A stretch of DNA of 25,887 nucleotides, from IMG/VR virus record IMGVR_UViG_3300012944_000055, positions 1 to 25,887 of that record, one strand, 5' to 3'. Below are positions 16,901 to 24,572 of this stretch, piece after piece; position 1 is the stretch's first letter; every line of letters begins with the position of its first letter. This DNA comes from a virus. The translations under genes and the position numbers were made by a program. The notes beneath the pieces are model-generated. The model searched no databases, was not told the origin of the DNA, and saw only the letters and a list, made by a program, of their open reading frames with translations.

Positions 16901-19900
16901 GATAAACAACTCACTCTCAAAGACCGTATTAAGATGATGGAATGGAAAGCGAGCTTAATGGCTTCGGAAGAGGCACCGAAGCCATCTCCGATGGAAGCCG
17001 AACTTCCTGCAAGTGCCAAACCCACCGCTTTCCGAGGCAAAACCCCAGGCATTGCCTCTATGGCCCGCCAAGGTGAACTTGATGTCACACGAATGGAGGA
17101 TAAGAAGGCATTCGCTACGCCTACTGCCTTAGGTATCAACAAAGAATGGTACCAACGCTATCAAGACCTCATCGCAAAACAACAGGGCGAAGATGCAAAG
17201 CGGCAGATGGAAATTGCGCTTAAGCGAGCTGAGCAGATTCAAACCAAAGAATGGAAGGATACCTCTGATAGGATTTCGAAGGAAGTCGAAGAGAAAATCC
17301 GGGCCCGCCCAGACGTTAGTGTTGATGAAGCTTTGCGAAAGGGAACGCTCGGAGAAGGGACAAGGGCTAAAGGTAGTCGGCGACTTCGTTTAAATGCTGA
17401 AGAGCTTACAGAGGAGCAGAAAGGCGTTCTTGATCCTTCTGAATATTCTCTTGACGGAGTCCACCCAGACGATCTCGCAGGGTACTTCGGGTTCCCTTCC
17501 GGGGATGCCATGCTCGAACGATTGGGGCAATTTCGAGAATTCGTCAAAGCCACCTACGCCTCCAGTGAAATCTTTGTCAAAGCCGCTACCCGCGAGGAAA
17601 CTACAAAACGAATGGAACAAGAATTTGGTGACCTTGGCCAGAAAATCCTTGAAGAAGCCCGAGATCATGTTCTTTCCGAAACCCAACTTGACCTCATGCA
17701 TGAGGAACTTGTAGGGATGGCGATGCAGGGTGGAATTGAGTTTTCAATCACTAAAGCCCAGATGAAAGCTATTGCCAAGGGTTCTTTCGACAAGCATACC
17801 ATGGGAGATATGTCGACGGCAGAGTATCTCAAGCTCGCTGGCAAGCATGGATTAGAGCTTGAAAAAGCCCTTCTTGATGAAGATTTCAAAACTGCCTTCA
17901 AGGCCAAACAAATGCAGACCCTTGCCACGATGATGGCAGCGGAGGCAAAGAAAGTTGAAAAGGCAAAGAAGGTTTGGGATAGAAATGCAAAGCGATTCGC
18001 AAAGCGAGAAGTCTCTGGAATTGACCAACGTTACACGAATGCAATCCATGACATCATGTTCCGAACTAACTCTACGCCCAAGCCTAGACGAACTCCTACC
18101 GACCTCATTGAGGCCTTTCGTCGTGATGGATGGTCAGATATCTCACCCCTCAAAGATTTCGTGGAAGATCGTTTCGAAGCATTCCGTGAACTTGCCGTGC
18201 CTGAATGGTTACAAGATCCGAGATTTGAAAAGGATTTCGATTCGTTGACGACGAATGAGTTTATGGAGGCCAACAATGCCATCAAATCCTTGATCAAAAA
18301 CGGTCGCGATGAACAGAAGGTATTTTCTGAAGGCAACGCGGCAGACCTGGCCGAAGTCTTCGAAGGTATGCGAGAGCAGATTAAGGACCTTCCGGTTCAA
18401 GAAGATAGAATCGATAGACCACAGGGTCGAATCGCGAAATGGATCGGGACTTCCTTCTGGGCCCATGTTAACATTGAATCCATGATGAACCGTCTCGATC
18501 GAGGGAATATCCAAGGGCTTTTCAAGAAATACATCATGCGGCCCATAGCCGAGGCTTCAAACGCCAAAGACGCAATGATGAAGAAATACCAAGGTGAGGT
18601 CTCGGATCTTGGTAAAATTAAGGATATGGATAAACTTGTTGAAAACAACCTCTTCATCGATCCTCGCGGCGATGGTAAACCCTTTATTATGCGTAAGCGC
18701 AATGTCCTTGGTGTTCTTCAGAATGTAGGCAACATCAGCAATTTGGAGAAGCTGACCAAAGGCTACAACATTTCTTCAGAAAACGTAATGGCATGGCTCA
18801 AACGCAACACCACCAAAGAAGATTGGGACCGCGCACAGAAAATTGGTAAAATCTTCGACGATCTCTTCGATCAAGGCGCAAGGATGCAGCATGAGCTTAC
18901 AGGCCTAGCTCCTGCCAAGGTTCCTTTGCAACCTTTCATCGACCCTTTTGGTACCGTCCGCGAGGGCTGGTATAACCCGGTTAAATATGACCGCAAGCGC
19001 CCTGGCAACAGCCCAAAACTTATGGGACGGAGTGCATTAGAGGATGAAGGTTACTTTCGAGCCACAGTTCCTACCGGATTCCTAACTGAGCGCACTGGCT
19101 ACATCGCGCCGATGGAACTAAATCTTGATATCGTCCCTGTGCGTATGCGCCAGATGATTCACGACATCACGATGCGGTCATCGATTATTCAAGCCTCGAA
19201 GTTCTTTTATAATCCTGAATTCAATCGGATGATCCGAAAAGCCTACGGCGATAAGCCAGTAGAAGAATTTATCCCATTCCTTCGTGATGTCGCTAATAGT
19301 CCTAACTTCGTTAGCTTCGCAGAGCAGGTTGGTAATGAAGCCATGGAATTCTTTCGGCAGAACCTGATCTCAACCCTTATTGGATTGAACCCAGGAACCG
19401 TGATGAAACATGGCACGACTGCGCTTTTAAACTCTCTCCAACAAATGGGTTATCGTGACTTTGCCAGAGAGTTCGTCAGCCAATTCCGCGTGGATTCTTC
19501 GACCGGCATTCGCGATGGTAAAATGGCAATGGAGAAATCGGAAGAACTTCAACGGCGAAGACGTAATTTCCAAGAATTAATCTCTGGTCATGGCTCTGAA
19601 ATCAACATTCGCGGCGGTAAAGGCGGTGGAACTTTCGATACCGCTCGCGAGATCATGATGCAATTTGGAGCAGCACCAGTTGCGGCAAGTGATCTTTTGT
19701 CTGCTCGGCCTACATGGCTAGTTGCATATAAACGAGCAAGAATGGAAGGGGCTACAGAAGGAGAAGCGATTTATCGTGGTGATCTTGCTATCAGGCAAAC
19801 CCATGGATCCTCTGTGATGTCGAATAAGCCTTCTGTGATGCGAACCAATGCTTTCGGTGCTCTTTATACGTCTCTTTATGGGTTTTTCAGTCATATGTTT

Positions 19901-20491
19901 CAAAAACAATATGAAATGGCCTGGAAGGCAAAGGATGCAGTGGGTCTGGCAAAGCAAGGAGAATATGCTGAAGGGGCAAAGCGAGTTCCCGAACTTGCGT
20001 CGTTATTCCTTTCTTACGTAATTCTCCCTGCTGTTATTGAAGAACTCGTCACTCCTTATACCAATTCGGAGAAGGATTCATGGGGAAAGAAGATTGCGAA
20101 GACCCTTGCCTTTGGGATAGGGTCTTCGATGATAGGAGTCCGAGACTTTGTTCATGGATTTATAAACGTTCGAGACCCTTCGGCAGGCCTAGTTGGAACA
20201 ATGTTCAAGACGATATCTGATGTGGGTAAGGATTTGGGCAACGGAGCTCAAGCATTCACCGATCCCGCACGCCAGGCGAAACTGGCTAACCATATTTTAT
20301 CCATGTTCGGTCTACTAACGGGGCTAACCAATGCTAGCGAAGGCAAAATGGTGGAATATTTCTGGCGGGTAAATAAAGGTCTTGAAAAGCCAAAAGGCCC
20401 ATGGGAGACCTTAACCGGTATGCGCTATGGCACCACTAAAGGCCACAGCAAAACTGGCGCACAATATCTAGAACATCTGAAAGGGCATTGA
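13922..20491 (+). CDS. Giant ejection/internal virion protein (gp16 position) with zinc metallopeptidase-like domain
   Basis: The 2189-residue product lies where T7 has gp16, the inner-core protein that enters the host. I see no lysozyme or transglycosylase domain. Residues of about 325-400 carry V-Y-V-S-V-D-A-I-K-R-L-Y-G and I-P-L-K-D-W-L-T-K-V-D-P-E-I-A, a pair common in large phage and polyvalent proteins. At S432-R-R-G-F-L-K438 there is a consensus twin-arginine motif followed by an alanine-rich stretch. H875-E-A-V-H879 with a downstream G-E-F-I-A-E-A (E919/E923) is an HExxH zinc peptidase-like site. Residues of about 1050-1480 are long charged helices. The last 350 residues have hydrophobic segments (L-F-L-S-Y-V-I-L-P-A-V-I) that could enter the membrane. 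Function as ejection protein is inferred from position and size. Confidence 0.8.
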   Translation: MTDAYDPFDNLAVDRTIGTLEDPPEDAARAIDLGNKTGANPVAIHADIESFENNVKAATTAQLIRGNRHISDYINSHPLAGIVSNGDLHNLDEASGKMKALPKGRSAVEKDFGETAGSLAVQWGQNLVDALWDSGKSLSSIPKDWDEHTIPNDEVRNAAELIRKEGPNYHNITGLLGSLNNLFVTQIASGDPLNPTAGYKPVNLGAQDLVGGLVGAFGAVTGITPSVRLFAQVGEHQTGVPTEFSEQIAMLGMMFMGLRHGKSHVYGGEVPPPGLSKEVDGIREHRSKENLRALDEATKSMQKTQTNQTVPDPLGKGFAELVVENRSVYVSVDAIKRLYGDKIPAPEDGILGWVDGIGEKITSHGEVGKDIAIPLKDWLTKVDPEIAKALHDDTRVTKDDVTTNEAKRYKELQESQEAATPEKPGVQNIDLSRRGFLKGAGATIATAAAGKVPKLGEVNPFAGADLSVFDKNAQHRAAEFWNFFNPGGDRSKDDAFRNLVKGQLTKGAKHFEGQGGHPDVKLMQKAARLIESGWTPTEEMLVQVRKTGQGEGGEPSEMTKKMVEEDHMKPSEAEEISQLPWPEEYMKGDYPKGLTEPFVRETMHRHQEAIDETRDAYHLRPSFAKPKEVKLEITDTFDQPEFEDQSGNKHKAGKLIDINLKDDEGNPLGAISVITGEDFLHVDYAHNAEFQPWQHGFNQMEVLLRTAKELYNMFPETKGLGGHLISRDKYVKYTWDQLFGVEDSGPSNISIADLKEKYFETPFELGPSQPTGVIQSAKGKRFTTDSLGSTTIRRAFQQLDLGSTIGGPIAGALDAIAKKISEKVGSTQIHVIKQAEWEAMQEGVNLAGFYDPISNTIAISENNFEGHSASRFFFHEAVHAATVREIIRNPELNARIQLVMNEVQSQIVGKHYGMTDTGEFIAEALTNPVFQRELALMKISPELAKHLGVRESGLIKTMWDAIIHTIAKGLGLDSNPATVSALEAAMRVSQEAFDKQLTLKDRIKMMEWKASLMASEEAPKPSPMEAELPASAKPTAFRGKTPGIASMARQGELDVTRMEDKKAFATPTALGINKEWYQRYQDLIAKQQGEDAKRQMEIALKRAEQIQTKEWKDTSDRISKEVEEKIRARPDVSVDEALRKGTLGEGTRAKGSRRLRLNAEELTEEQKGVLDPSEYSLDGVHPDDLAGYFGFPSGDAMLERLGQFREFVKATYASSEIFVKAATREETTKRMEQEFGDLGQKILEEARDHVLSETQLDLMHEELVGMAMQGGIEFSITKAQMKAIAKGSFDKHTMGDMSTAEYLKLAGKHGLELEKALLDEDFKTAFKAKQMQTLATMMAAEAKKVEKAKKVWDRNAKRFAKREVSGIDQRYTNAIHDIMFRTNSTPKPRRTPTDLIEAFRRDGWSDISPLKDFVEDRFEAFRELAVPEWLQDPRFEKDFDSLTTNEFMEANNAIKSLIKNGRDEQKVFSEGNAADLAEVFEGMREQIKDLPVQEDRIDRPQGRIAKWIGTSFWAHVNIESMMNRLDRGNIQGLFKKYIMRPIAEASNAKDAMMKKYQGEVSDLGKIKDMDKLVENNLFIDPRGDGKPFIMRKRNVLGVLQNVGNISNLEKLTKGYNISSENVMAWLKRNTTKEDWDRAQKIGKIFDDLFDQGARMQHELTGLAPAKVPLQPFIDPFGTVREGWYNPVKYDRKRPGNSPKLMGRSALEDEGYFRATVPTGFLTERTGYIAPMELNLDIVPVRMRQMIHDITMRSSIIQASKFFYNPEFNRMIRKAYGDKPVEEFIPFLRDVANSPNFVSFAEQVGNEAMEFFRQNLISTLIGLNPGTVMKHGTTALLNSLQQMGYRDFAREFVSQFRVDSSTGIRDGKMAMEKSEELQRRRRNFQELISGHGSEINIRGGKGGGTFDTAREIMMQFGAAPVAASDLLSARPTWLVAYKRARMEGATEGEAIYRGDLAIRQTHGSSVMSNKPSVMRTNAFGALYTSLYGFFSHMFQKQYEMAWKAKDAVGLAKQGEYAEGAKRVPELASLFLSYVILPAVIEELVTPYTNSEKDSWGKKIAKTLAFGIGSSMIGVRDFVHGFINVRDPSAGLVGTMFKTISDVGKDLGNGAQAFTDPARQAKLANHILSMFGLLTGLTNASEGKMVEYFWRVNKGLEKPKGPWETLTGMRYGTTKGHSKTGAQYLEHLKGH

Positions 20492-20492
20492 G

Positions 20493-21014
20493 ATGGAAAC
20501 AAACTGGGACTACTGCCTCAAGGCCGTTCTTCTCGAAGAAGGCGGAAACGATGATGATTCTCATGATCCAGGTGGGCGTACTTCGCGAGGGATTATTCAG
20601 CGTGAATATACTGCTTATCGCAAGCGAGAAGGCTTGCCTATGCAGGATGTCTGGAAGGCATCTGACGTAGAGATTGATGAAATCTACGAAATCAGCTACT
20701 GGAATCCTTGGTGCCCGAAGTTGCCCTCAGGAATTGATTTAATCTACTATAATATGTGCGTCAACGCAGGTGCAGTACAAGCGACAAAGCTCTTGCAACG
20801 ATGTCTTCATGTTAACGATGATGGGCACATCGGCATTGTGACAATGGCAGCGATCGAATCTATCCATCCTGACGATGTAAAAACTTTGATTCATTTATTC
20901 TCTGAACGATGTTTGACGTTCTACCGAAGTCTGAAAGGTGCTAAATACTATATCAAAGGTTGGACCTCTCGCACACGAATAATTGAGAAGAAGGCCCTTG
21001 CCCTTTTGCCCTAA
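20493..21014 (+). CDS. Endolysin, glycoside hydrolase 108-type (N-acetylmuramidase)
   Basis: The 173-residue product has the GH108 hallmark near its start: V-L-L-E-E16-G-G followed by D-P-G-G-R-T-S-R-G-I. The glutamate of the EGG motif is the expected catalytic acid. The middle Y-Y-N-M-C-V-N-A-G-A-V-Q-A-T-K-L-L-Q segment and the C-terminal part resemble the peptidoglycan-binding half found in this family. It would cut the glycan backbone at the end of infection. There is no signal peptide or membrane anchor, so a holin is probably needed; none is recognised in the late unit. The stop TAA overlaps the stop of the convergent helicase gene in CTAA. Confidence 0.85.
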   Translation: METNWDYCLKAVLLEEGGNDDDSHDPGGRTSRGIIQREYTAYRKREGLPMQDVWKASDVEIDEIYEISYWNPWCPKLPSGIDLIYYNMCVNAGAVQATKLLQRCLHVNDDGHIGIVTMAAIESIHPDDVKTLIHLFSERCLTFYRSLKGAKYYIKGWTSRTRIIEKKALALLP

Positions 21015-22258
21015 TCTTCCCCTGGCCCAAATACTGCTGTTTCCCATTTCGGGTGCCTACCAAGAATCACAATCTGACGTGAGCCAACCATTAGATCAAG
21101 AATTCGTTGTAACGACTGCGCAGGGATTTTATTCGTTGCAAACTTGATCAAATCCCCTTCTTCAACTTGGCCCAGGGCTTTCACATAGTGGGCAATCTCC
21201 TGCATAGCATTTGCATCTGCATTGCCTGCGCCGGCTTGGAACAAGTTCGGCATATGCATTTCGGCTTCTATGAGCCAACTTAACGCTCTTTTATAATCTT
21301 CTTCCGTGATAATCAGCTTTTGACCACGGTCAACACAAACGATAATGCACAATTTGAGCAAGTGCACAAATCGTCTGGAGTTGTAATGCAATAATCTAGG
21401 ATGGTTAGGCACTGGGGGCATTCCGGCTCTTCGCCAATTATCGACTTGCGCAATGAAATTCTCCGCATTTCCAAGTTGTCCCCAGAGCGAACTGATAACG
21501 TGGAGGTCATGTATAAGATCTTCTGGATTCTTTTCTTTGCGACCGAATGCGGTTTCATTTATGTGCCTATCGTCTGAGAAGATGAACATTGCTCGTGAAG
21601 TAAATCCTTGTTCCCAACTACCTTCTGGCATTGTTGTCATTAATTGTGAAGGCGTAGAACCAGCAAGGATATTAAGCTGGGGTGCCTTGATCTTGATATC
21701 GATTTCTTTAGTCCGTTTCATTTCGGAGTAAGAAGCGATTACATCATAAAAGGTTGTTAAACCGGCGATCAATTCTTTATTCCACTCCGACATCGTCACT
21801 TGCCAATCATCGGAGAAGAGAATCATGGAGTTGTATTCTTCCGAGATGCCAAGGGCAACGTTGGTAACACTCCTTCGCGATTTCTTGAGCGCGTCAACCA
21901 AAGATGCTTTGCTAACTGATTGCGGACCGATTGGATATCCTTCAATAGTTTCACACAATCTTCTGGCGGCAGCAATCGTTCGACTTTTTCCAACGCCAGG
22001 ATGCCCGACAATAAATGTGTACATATTTGGATAAATATTATCCGTTGTATGCGCCCAGACTTTTTGCTCAAGCGTGGCTCCTATAGTTGCAATCGCCGTC
22101 CATCGGCGGAAGATTTCTGGGCTTTCCAAGTCCGCGGTATATTCTACGAATGCTTCAATCCACGAATTCAGCCTCCTCAATCCGCTTCCGTTGGTCCCCT
22201 CCTTTGTAGCTTTTGAGCCCATTAGGGTTCGCCGAGGAATACTCGCATTATTCTGCAT
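21011..22258 (-). CDS. P-loop ATPase / putative replicative helicase (DUF3987-like)
   Basis: The product (415 residues from the ATG at 22258) has W-I-E-A-F-V-E-Y-T ... W-T-A-I-A-T-I-G-A-T-L-E-Q-K-V-W-A, then the Walker A motif G85-H-P-G-V-G-K-S92 and an I-S-E-E-Y segment that may carry the acidic Walker B role. S-R-A-M-F-I-F-S-D-D is a likely sensor or arginine region. This pattern fits DUF3987-like phage ATPases placed beside polymerases, thought to act as helicases in replication. Two starts are possible: 22258, preceded by GGAGAG from the end of the HNH-AP2 gene, or 22222, which I take to be the ancestral start overlapping the former polymerase tail. No primase domain is seen. Confidence 0.75.
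   Translation of the reverse strand: MQNNASIPRRTLMGSKATKEGTNGSGLRRLNSWIEAFVEYTADLESPEIFRRWTAIATIGATLEQKVWAHTTDNIYPNMYTFIVGHPGVGKSRTIAAARRLCETIEGYPIGPQSVSKASLVDALKKSRRSVTNVALGISEEYNSMILFSDDWQVTMSEWNKELIAGLTTFYDVIASYSEMKRTKEIDIKIKAPQLNILAGSTPSQLMTTMPEGSWEQGFTSRAMFIFSDDRHINETAFGRKEKNPEDLIHDLHVISSLWGQLGNAENFIAQVDNWRRAGMPPVPNHPRLLHYNSRRFVHLLKLCIIVCVDRGQKLIITEEDYKRALSWLIEAEMHMPNLFQAGAGNADANAMQEIAHYVKALGQVEEGDLIKFATNKIPAQSLQRILDLMVGSRQIVILGRHPKWETAVFGPGED
22155..22229 (-). pseudogene. Fossil of the original DNA polymerase C-terminal tail
   Basis: Read on the minus strand, this encodes N-P-N-G-L-K-S-Y-K-G-G-D followed by Q-R-K-R-I-E-E-A-E-F-V-D and a stop, in the frame that follows the HNH-AP2 stop codon. 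The first 12 residues are identical to those in the present polymerase tail at 22693-22764, and both tails stop exactly 24 codons after the same asparagine. No start codon precedes it in frame, so it should not be translated. It overlaps the helicase 5' end in another frame, which explains why the DNA was not lost. Confidence 0.85.
22194..22229 (-). repeat. Direct repeat copy 2 (ancestral polymerase tail codons)
   Basis: This 36-base stretch pairs with 22729-22764. The two share 28 of 36 positions; all eight differences are synonymous in the polymerase frame, including a serine coded TCC in one copy and AGC in the other. Confidence 0.85.
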
Positions 22259-22757
22259 AAAACTCTCCGAAGAGCTTCATAGCTGTTTCTTCATATGCTT
22301 CTGAAGCTTCTTCGGCAGTGTTGAATGTGCCTAATTGATGGGTTATTCCATCTTTTGTTATTCTTGCTTCGAATCTTCCACTACTTGTTTGTCTTACGCC
22401 CTTAATTTGAAGTTTGTTATTCGAGTAAACTCCTTTATTGCAATTATTATCTGCTTGAGTTGTGGGCCTTAAATTATCAATTGCATTATGTGATTTGTTT
22501 CTATCTTTGTGATCTATGAAGACCCATTCTCCATATATATAGAACCAAGCTAAATTGTGTGCAGGATAAGATATACCGTCTATTCCTATAATAATATAGC
22601 CTAAATGATGCAAAGACCCGGCTTCTTGGTCTTTAAAACAATTAGGTCTCCCTTGAACTTTCTTCCATTTAAAGCTTCCAGTTTCTGAATCATAATCTAA
22701 AATCTCCTTCAGGTATTCTCTGTCTAGTGTCTCCTCCTTTATAGGACTTGAGTCCAT
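22248..22757 (-). CDS. HNH homing endonuclease with AP2 DNA-binding domain
   Basis: The product (169 residues from the ATG at 22757; in-frame ATGs also at 22775 and 22811) has an N-terminal Y-L-K-E-I-L-D-Y-D-S-E-T-G-S-F-K-W block, an HNH core I-D-H-K-D-R-N-K-S-H-N-A-I-D-N-L-R-P, and an AP2-type domain K-G-V-R ... G-R-F-E-A-R-I ... L-G-T-F-N-T-A-E-E-A-S-E-A-Y near the C-terminus. This is a standard free-standing phage homing endonuclease. The gene is visibly more A+T-rich than its neighbours, a sign of recent arrival. Its 5' part overlaps the polymerase end by 68 bases and its stop overlaps the helicase ATG at 22258. I chose 22757 because it corresponds exactly to the displaced ATG at 22222. 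Confidence 0.9.
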   Translation of the reverse strand: MDSSPIKEETLDREYLKEILDYDSETGSFKWKKVQGRPNCFKDQEAGSLHHLGYIIIGIDGISYPAHNLAWFYIYGEWVFIDHKDRNKSHNAIDNLRPTTQADNNCNKGVYSNNKLQIKGVRQTSSGRFEARITKDGITHQLGTFNTAEEASEAYEETAMKLFGEFYAE

Positions 22758-24168
22758 TTGGATTGGTTTTTTCATCGTAGTGTCCCCAATTATATCCCGT
22801 GGCGCATCCATAAGGTATCACCAAGCTACGATTATTGTTTAGTTCTACACGATATTCTAGTAGCTTGCGTATAACTGGAATTATGCCATCTTCCATCTCC
22901 TCGGGATATTGAACAATAATAGCATCATGGATTTGCATAAGCAAAATGCATTTCCTTTCTCGCCAGACCTGGAGCATCCCTTTGTTAACAATATCCGCAA
23001 GACTCCCCTGGGGATCATAGGCTATCGCCGCTCGAAGAGTATCTGCATCATTTCGGCGGCCGAAGAAATGCCTCCTACGCCCAGTCAAAGACGTAAGCAT
23101 ACCTTCACGACGAAGTGTATGCTCCGTCCAATCGTGCCATTGAAGATGGGCTGGGAAGGCGGCGAAATATGTTGGTTGAAAATCAATGATCATTCCGATG
23201 GGAACTTTAGCTTGGGTGCTGATAGTTTCAGGTTGACCTCCGTAATTAGTCCCGTGTCCGATCTTTTTACACATGAAGCGTCTAGAGTAATGTCGATAGT
23301 AAGGTTGCTCAGCAAGCTCTTTATCAGCATTAGGGCTTCCGACCCATCCCAGATTGGGCCAACAAAGTTTTGCAACTGAAGTGTGCAAGTCTCCTGATTC
23401 ACAAGCGTTGAGATACCTACCGTCATTGAACAAGTTCCACTCGATTGCTCCAACTGCACGGCTTTCTCCTTGCTCAGCGTCGAAATATCCTAGTTTATGT
23501 CCCCTATCCGCTATGAAAACAGATCGGAGAGATTCTTCGATATTCTGGAGATTTGTACCGGTACCGAATTCGGAAAATGATGAGGATAGTCGACCAGTTG
23601 TTGTTCCTCCAATATTGTAGCTGGTTCGAATTCTACCATCAGGATCGATTTCTGTTTTAAGCACGGAAACCTTTTTCCCAAGGTCCCGCATTGCTTTAAT
23701 ATGTCCGACAATGGGCCGTGCAATAAGGTAAGCCTCCATTCGTTCCATAGCATCTCGATTGACTGTGGGTTTCCCTTTCTTTCGAATAATCGGTACTCCA
23801 ATTTTATCATAGAATAACTCCATCACATCTTGGGGTGAATTCGGATTAAAGTCCCATAGACCGAAGGCCTCGCCTACGATCCTTTGGAGGTTAGCCTGGA
23901 GGTGATCGATTTTATTTACATACTCCTCTACAACCTCATCTCGTCGATGGAGATCAATCCTTACTCCACGGAGTTTCATCTCCAAAGTAGGTCCTTGTAA
24001 GGCTCTTGAAAAGGCGTAGGTCTTGGAAGTTTGATCGTCTAATTCTGGTAGAAGTACTTCCAAGACCTCTGCGGTAATAGTTACGTCCATACCGTTATAA
24101 ATTTGGTCCCTCTCCCAAGCTGTGAGGTCTTCTGGACCGGTTATCGAGGTATCAACTATTTTTGCCAT
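22690..24168 (-). CDS. DNA polymerase I-type (family A) polymerase domain, split from its exonuclease
   Basis: The 492-residue product begins a few residues before Y24-N-G-M-D28, the exonuclease III motif (Y-x3-D), then has G-V-R-I-D near residue 66 and the polymerase motifs: A (Y-F-D230-A-E-Q-G-E-S-R), B (R297-F-M-C-K301 ... H305-G-T-N-Y-G) and C (Q-I-H414-D415-A). D230 and D415 are the expected metal ligands. It lacks exonuclease motifs I and II, which are in the upstream gene at 24573-25667. The start ATG overlaps the HNH gene by 17 bases with GGAAGAG upstream. The last 24 residues are supplied by DNA that came with the HNH-AP2 insertion. Together with the upstream gene it should make the replicative polymerase. 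Confidence 0.92.
   Translation of the reverse strand: MAKIVDTSITGPEDLTAWERDQIYNGMDVTITAEVLEVLLPELDDQTSKTYAFSRALQGPTLEMKLRGVRIDLHRRDEVVEEYVNKIDHLQANLQRIVGEAFGLWDFNPNSPQDVMELFYDKIGVPIIRKKGKPTVNRDAMERMEAYLIARPIVGHIKAMRDLGKKVSVLKTEIDPDGRIRTSYNIGGTTTGRLSSSFSEFGTGTNLQNIEESLRSVFIADRGHKLGYFDAEQGESRAVGAIEWNLFNDGRYLNACESGDLHTSVAKLCWPNLGWVGSPNADKELAEQPYYRHYSRRFMCKKIGHGTNYGGQPETISTQAKVPIGMIIDFQPTYFAAFPAHLQWHDWTEHTLRREGMLTSLTGRRRHFFGRRNDADTLRAAIAYDPQGSLADIVNKGMLQVWRERKCILLMQIHDAIIVQYPEEMEDGIIPVIRKLLEYRVELNNNRSLVIPYGCATGYNWGHYDEKTNPNGLKSYKGGDTRQRIPEGDFRL
22729..22764 (-). repeat. Direct repeat copy 1 (recoded polymerase tail codons)
   Basis: This stretch encodes N-P-N-G-L-K-S-Y-K-G-G-D in the polymerase frame and, in the +1 frame, the start of the HNH-AP2 protein. 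It matches 22194-22229 at 28 of 36 bases. The spacing between copies is 535 bases, the net size of the insertion. Confidence 0.85.
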
Positions 24169-24571
24169 AACCGAGCTCTTCCATACGCTTATGAAGCAAT
24201 ATATGGTAGGACTGGTCAGGACAAATAACTAATTTGCCGAATCCATGATTGTCTGCTGGACCGTACATATGATGAATGATGACACCTTTTGGTAATGGTC
24301 TACCCAGAGCCTTTTCTGCAAGCATCCTATGTTCATAAACTAATTCGCCTTTAACCTTAATTAAGACATAGCCAAATTTACTATGAATCCACCTATCCTT
24401 ACTTCCTCTAATTGGCAGAAGTTCAGTTCGGCCAACGCTGTTTAGATACCATTTCTGTTTGTAGTCTTTTCGCTTATCATTAGTAGCTTTGACTGCGCAG
24501 GTTTTGGAACAGTAGACATTCCTAGCACTCTTAATAAAGAATTCTTCGCCGCAGATTTTGCATTTTCGCAT
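24152..24571 (-). CDS. HNH endonuclease with N-terminal zinc-finger, inserted between polymerase pieces
   Basis: The 139-residue product starts M-R-K-C-K-I-C-G-E-E-F-F and has a C-x2-C ... Y-C-S-K-T-C zinc-binding pair (about residues 4-25). The HNH core is V-I-I-H-H-M-Y-G-P-A-D-N-H-G-F-G-K-L-V-I-C with a following S-Y-H-I-L-L-H, typical of phage homing endonucleases of the HNH_3 class. The ATG is one base after the stop of the UDG-exonuclease gene, with AAGAGG as ribosome site, and the 3' end overlaps the polymerase start by 17 bases. No room exists for intron or intein sequence. The gene is rich in A+T. It probably spread by cutting uninterrupted polymerase genes. Confidence 0.9.
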   Translation of the reverse strand: MRKCKICGEEFFIKSARNVYCSKTCAVKATNDKRKDYKQKWYLNSVGRTELLPIRGSKDRWIHSKFGYVLIKVKGELVYEHRMLAEKALGRPLPKGVIIHHMYGPADNHGFGKLVICPDQSYHILLHKRMEELGYGKNS

Positions 24572-24572
24572 A

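Noticed and set aside
13922-20491. Lysozyme or transglycosylase domain in the giant ejection protein, as in T7 gp16
   Set aside because: I found no E-S-G or G-L-M-Q-type motif in the protein; the wall-cutting role seems to lie in the M15 domain of the preceding protein.
22248-22764. Group I intron at the polymerase 3' end
   Set aside because: The flanks are two versions of the same coding tail, not two halves of one exon, and less than 30 bases of DNA fall outside the HNH frame.
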